Made by a program: the position numbers and the translations under genes | Shown: positions 6,964 to 8,353 of the stretch, one piece after another | Layout of the letters: each line of letters starts with the position of its first letter | Position numbering within the stretch: position 1 is the stretch's first letter | The notes under the pieces: model-generated | Database searches by the model: none | What the model was told of the DNA's origin: nothing | What the model saw: the letters and a program-made list of their open reading frames with translations, nothing else | Source of the DNA: Propionibacteriaceae bacterium | GTDB lineage: Bacteria > Actinomycetota > Actinomycetes > Propionibacteriales > Propionibacteriaceae | Length of the DNA stretch: 8,353 nt | Reading direction: 5' to 3' | NCBI GenBank assembly: GCA_021323255.1 | Contig: JAJTCL010000117.1 | Location: 1-8,353 of the forward strand

Positions 6964-7133
6964 TGGTCACTCCCGTTGATCTGCTGCAGTGGGGTGCGTG
7001 GCGATCGCTCGCCGGGGCCAGGTGCGACCCGGAGATTCCTGCGGAACCTTGGCTCTACCGCATCCGGCGCATGGGGCGGGACGATCTCGACTACATGGGT
7101 CAGACACCGGGTGACATGACCAGAGAGCACTGA
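6963..7133 (+). CDS. Short 56-residue ORF, apparent truncated GIY-YIG domain
   Basis: ATG 6963-6965 overlaps the cyclase stop TGA 6961-6963 by one base (TGATG), an arrangement typical of translational coupling; it ends at TGA 7131-7133. The product contains 'WLYRIRRMGRDDLDYMGQT', which resembles the first two strands of GIY-YIG nuclease-like domains (pattern 'GLYRIRRxGRDDLDYIGQTG'), with Trp for the Gly of GIY and Met for the Ile of YIG. The sequence then stops after 'PGDMTREH'. The family's catalytic Arg, Glu and Asn regions are absent, and I could not find the homology continuing in another frame downstream. It is therefore most likely the 5' remnant of a longer gene, inactive as a nuclease. 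The N-terminus 'MVTPVDLLQW' is like that of the longer relatives, so the start is probably original. A small functional protein cannot be excluded. Confidence 0.55.
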   Translation: MVTPVDLLQWGAWRSLAGARCDPEIPAEPWLYRIRRMGRDDLDYMGQTPGDMTREH

Positions 7134-7394
7134 GCGCGCGTCAATTCCGGGCATCCGCAATGGGAAGCAGGATGTGATGCAGGCGGTTGGTGGCCGAAGC
7201 CCGCTCGGCACCAGGCTTGGCGACGCTGTGGTCGCCGATGGGCTGCCCCAATCAAGGGAGGTCGTCCTCATAATCGGCCTGGCCCCGTGAAAAAAGTGGA
7301 CTGACGGCATGATGCGTACGCACGACTTGGCCTCCCATCTTGGCTAGACTGGCAGGGCCGTGAGACGCCTATCGCGCAGCGGGAGGAACGCGCC
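7134..7394. other. Intergenic stretch upstream of the TIR-like gene
   Basis: No gene or convincing promoter is recognised. It contains a run of A around 7290-7295 and a perfect 10-bp palindrome TGCGTACGCA (7313-7322), about 72 bases before the TIR-like start, which could be an operator. TAGACT (7345-7350) resembles a -10 box but has no suitably spaced -35. The first half may be the decayed remainder of the truncated upstream gene. Confidence 0.4.
7382..7386 (+). promoter_or_regulatory. Ribosome binding site of the TIR-like protein (GTG start)
   Basis: GGAGG lies eight bases before GTG 7395. This strong site fixes the GTG start and so includes the N-terminal hydrophobic segment in the protein. 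The internal ATG codons at 7446 and 7449, which would remove that segment, have only a weak GG-rich upstream stretch. Confidence 0.75.
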
Positions 7395-8027
7395 GTGCCC
7401 TGGAACCAGCTCGTGGTCGCCACCGGTCTCGTCGTGCTCTTTGGGATGATGGGGAGTGTGAGGAGCCTGCCGACGCACGCGCAGACGGCCACGCCAGTCG
7501 CCGCGCTCGCTCCCACCATCGCCCCGGTCTCACCGCCGCGGCCGCGCGTCTTCATTGCCTCCTCGGTGGAAGGGCTCCCGATCGCGGAGGCAATTGCCCT
7601 CGATCTGCAGTTCGTGGCGGACGTGACGATCTGGGACCAGGGGGTCTTCCCCCTCTCGGAAGGGACGCTGCCGGCCCTCGATGCAGCGGCCGACCAGTCC
7701 GACTTCGCCATCGTGGTGCTCACGGCCGATGATCAGACCACCAAGCGGGGACAGACCCACCCTGTGCCCCGCGACAACGTGCTGTTCGAGCTGGGCTTCT
7801 TCATGGGACGGCTGGGAGTGGACCGGACCTACATGGTCTCCAGCCGCGACAACCCCCCGACCCTTCCCAGCGATCTCGCCGGGATCACCCCGGCCACCTT
7901 CGCCGAGCGCGCCGACGGGAATCTGACTGCTCCGGCATCGACGCAGATCAGGCAAGCTATGCAGGCAGTGATGGCCGCCGAAGCGGCCGGCGGCGAGCCG
8001 GAGGAGCCACTCGAGCCTGCCGCCTAG
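7395..8027 (+). CDS. TIR-like nucleotide-binding protein (PF10137/CAP12-type) with N-terminal membrane segment or signal peptide
   Basis: The 210-residue protein has a hydrophobic segment (about 6-22), a Pro/Ala-rich linker (31-50) and a TIR-like domain (51-170). The domain opens with 'RVFIASSVEGLPIAEAIA', followed by 'VTIWDQGVFPLSEGTLPAL', 'SDFAIVVLTADD' and 'VPRDNVLFELGFFMGRLG', and closes with 'LPSDLAGITPATF'. These are the successive signatures of the predicted nucleotide-binding TIR-like family, found alone or as effectors in anti-phage systems (CBASS TIR-STING, Pycsar). Glu132 in 'FELG' sits where the NADase catalytic Glu of this family is expected (my inference). The N-terminus is uncharged before the hydrophobic stretch and has Arg23 after it, so it could be an N-out anchor with the TIR domain in the cytoplasm. 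'THAQ' at 27-30 could instead be a signal peptidase site. The tail after 195 is acidic and low in complexity. The NAD+-cleaving role is not proven by sequence. Confidence 0.85.
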   Translation: MPWNQLVVATGLVVLFGMMGSVRSLPTHAQTATPVAALAPTIAPVSPPRPRVFIASSVEGLPIAEAIALDLQFVADVTIWDQGVFPLSEGTLPALDAAADQSDFAIVVLTADDQTTKRGQTHPVPRDNVLFELGFFMGRLGVDRTYMVSSRDNPPTLPSDLAGITPATFAERADGNLTAPASTQIRQAMQAVMAAEAAGGEPEEPLEPAA

Positions 8028-8257
8028 CCGTCTCGTTTCGCCCGCAACATGTCCCAACCGAGGCACAACTGAAGGCGAACGCCAGCCGCCGATCGGACCG
8101 TCCGGGCCTCGGCCACTTCCCGCGCTACGTGAACGAACTGGCGTGACCCCGGAGACAGGACCTGCCGTACGCTGTCCCCTAGACTCCAGTACCTGGTGAT
8201 TCGACCTACCAGCCCGCGAGGTCGTCCTCGCCTACGTCCCTTCCGCTCCGTGCGCCC
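8028..8257. other. Convergent intergenic region with a small hairpin at 8216-8231
   Basis: The TIR-like gene and the SMP-30-type gene converge here. The only structure noted is GCGAGG (8216-8221) and CCTCGC (8226-8231) around TCGT, with no T tract on either side. It could contribute to termination for either gene, but the evidence is weak. No small gene is recognised. Confidence 0.35.
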
Positions 8258-8353
8258 TTACGTGATATGCGCCCCGCGCGTGTTGACGTAGACCGCGTAA
8301 ATCGACTGACTGGCGGTGATCATCAGCCGGTTGCGCTTGGGACCACCGAAGAC
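8258..8353 (-). CDS. SMP-30/gluconolactonase-family protein, C-terminal end (start outside window)
   Basis: The minus-strand frame enters at the window edge and ends with TAA (8258-8260), giving 31 residues. They include 'FGGPKRNRLMITASQSIYAV' and then 'YVNTRGAHIT', the highly characteristic last strand of the SMP-30/gluconolaconase/LRE beta-propeller family ('FGGPxRxxLFxTASxSLYxxxxNxRG'). Family members are metal-dependent sugar lactone hydrolases. The active-site Glu, Asn and Asp residues lie in the unseen part, so activity and substrate cannot be judged. Confidence 0.82.
   Translation of the reverse strand, partial: VFGGPKRNRLMITASQSIYAVYVNTRGAHIT

Noticed and set aside
6723..7310. 195-codon minus-strand frame running from the cyclase 3' end into the intergenic region
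   Set aside because: Largely antisense to cyclase coding sequence; the non-overlapping part has no recognisable motif and no ribosome binding site I could see.
7258..8229. GAGGTCGTCCTC present at 7258-7269 and 8218-8229, flanking the TIR-like gene
   Set aside because: A 12-base repeat is expected about by chance in a window this size; flanking sequence does not match, so it is not evidence of a mobile unit.
1..8353. CRISPR array, complete insertion sequence or intact tRNA/rRNA gene
   Set aside because: No regularly spaced repeats, no transposase gene and no complete tRNA or rRNA were found on either strand.

Overview
The window is GC-rich bacterial chromosomal DNA. The gene set resembles that of Thermomicrobia-type Chloroflexota: a fused cyclase/STAND-ATPase/TPR regulator starting with the 'LPRGTVTFLFTDIAGST' signature, a Tat-type family-5 solute-binding protein without a lipobox, a sigma-54 factor, and use of TTG and GTG starts. 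This placement is inference from protein style; some Actinobacteria share several of these features.

Layout. (1) 1-334: C-terminal end of RpoN (sigma-54) on the + strand. (2) 335-1423: a gene-poor, decayed stretch. It holds the C-terminal remnant of a tyrosine recombinase whose catalytic Arg is now Trp, a strong hairpin, two 11-bp-phased GTTAGCA repeats, and the 3' half of a tRNA-Gly(CCC) gene that stops in the anticodon arm. Together these look like the integrase/attachment end of an old integrative element. (3) 1424-3145 (-): an orphan ABC transporter solute-binding protein with a Tat signal. (4) 3344-3886 (-): an unrecognised Trp-rich acidic protein of about 180 residues. (5) 3946-6963 (+): a 1005-residue class III nucleotidyl cyclase fused to a STAND (NB-ARC-like) ATPase and TPR repeats, starting divergently from the previous gene. 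(6) 6963-7133 (+): a 56-codon ORF overlapping the cyclase stop codon (TGATG), which looks like a truncated GIY-YIG domain. (7) 7395-8027 (+): a TIR-like nucleotide-binding protein (PF10137 / CAP12-type) with an N-terminal hydrophobic segment. (8) 8258-8353 (-): C-terminal end of an SMP-30/gluconolactonase-family protein.

The most interesting possibility is functional pairing of the cyclase-STAND-TPR protein with the downstream membrane-anchored TIR-like protein. Class III cyclases are paired with TIR or transmembrane effectors in Pycsar anti-phage systems, and STAND ATPases are sensors in several defence systems. The pairing here rests only on same-strand proximity. The TIR protein shows no cyclic-nucleotide-binding domain and has its own ribosome binding site about 260 bases beyond the small ORF, so it is a hypothesis and not a call. 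The clearest structural observation is the tRNA-Gly half-gene beside a catalytically broken integrase.
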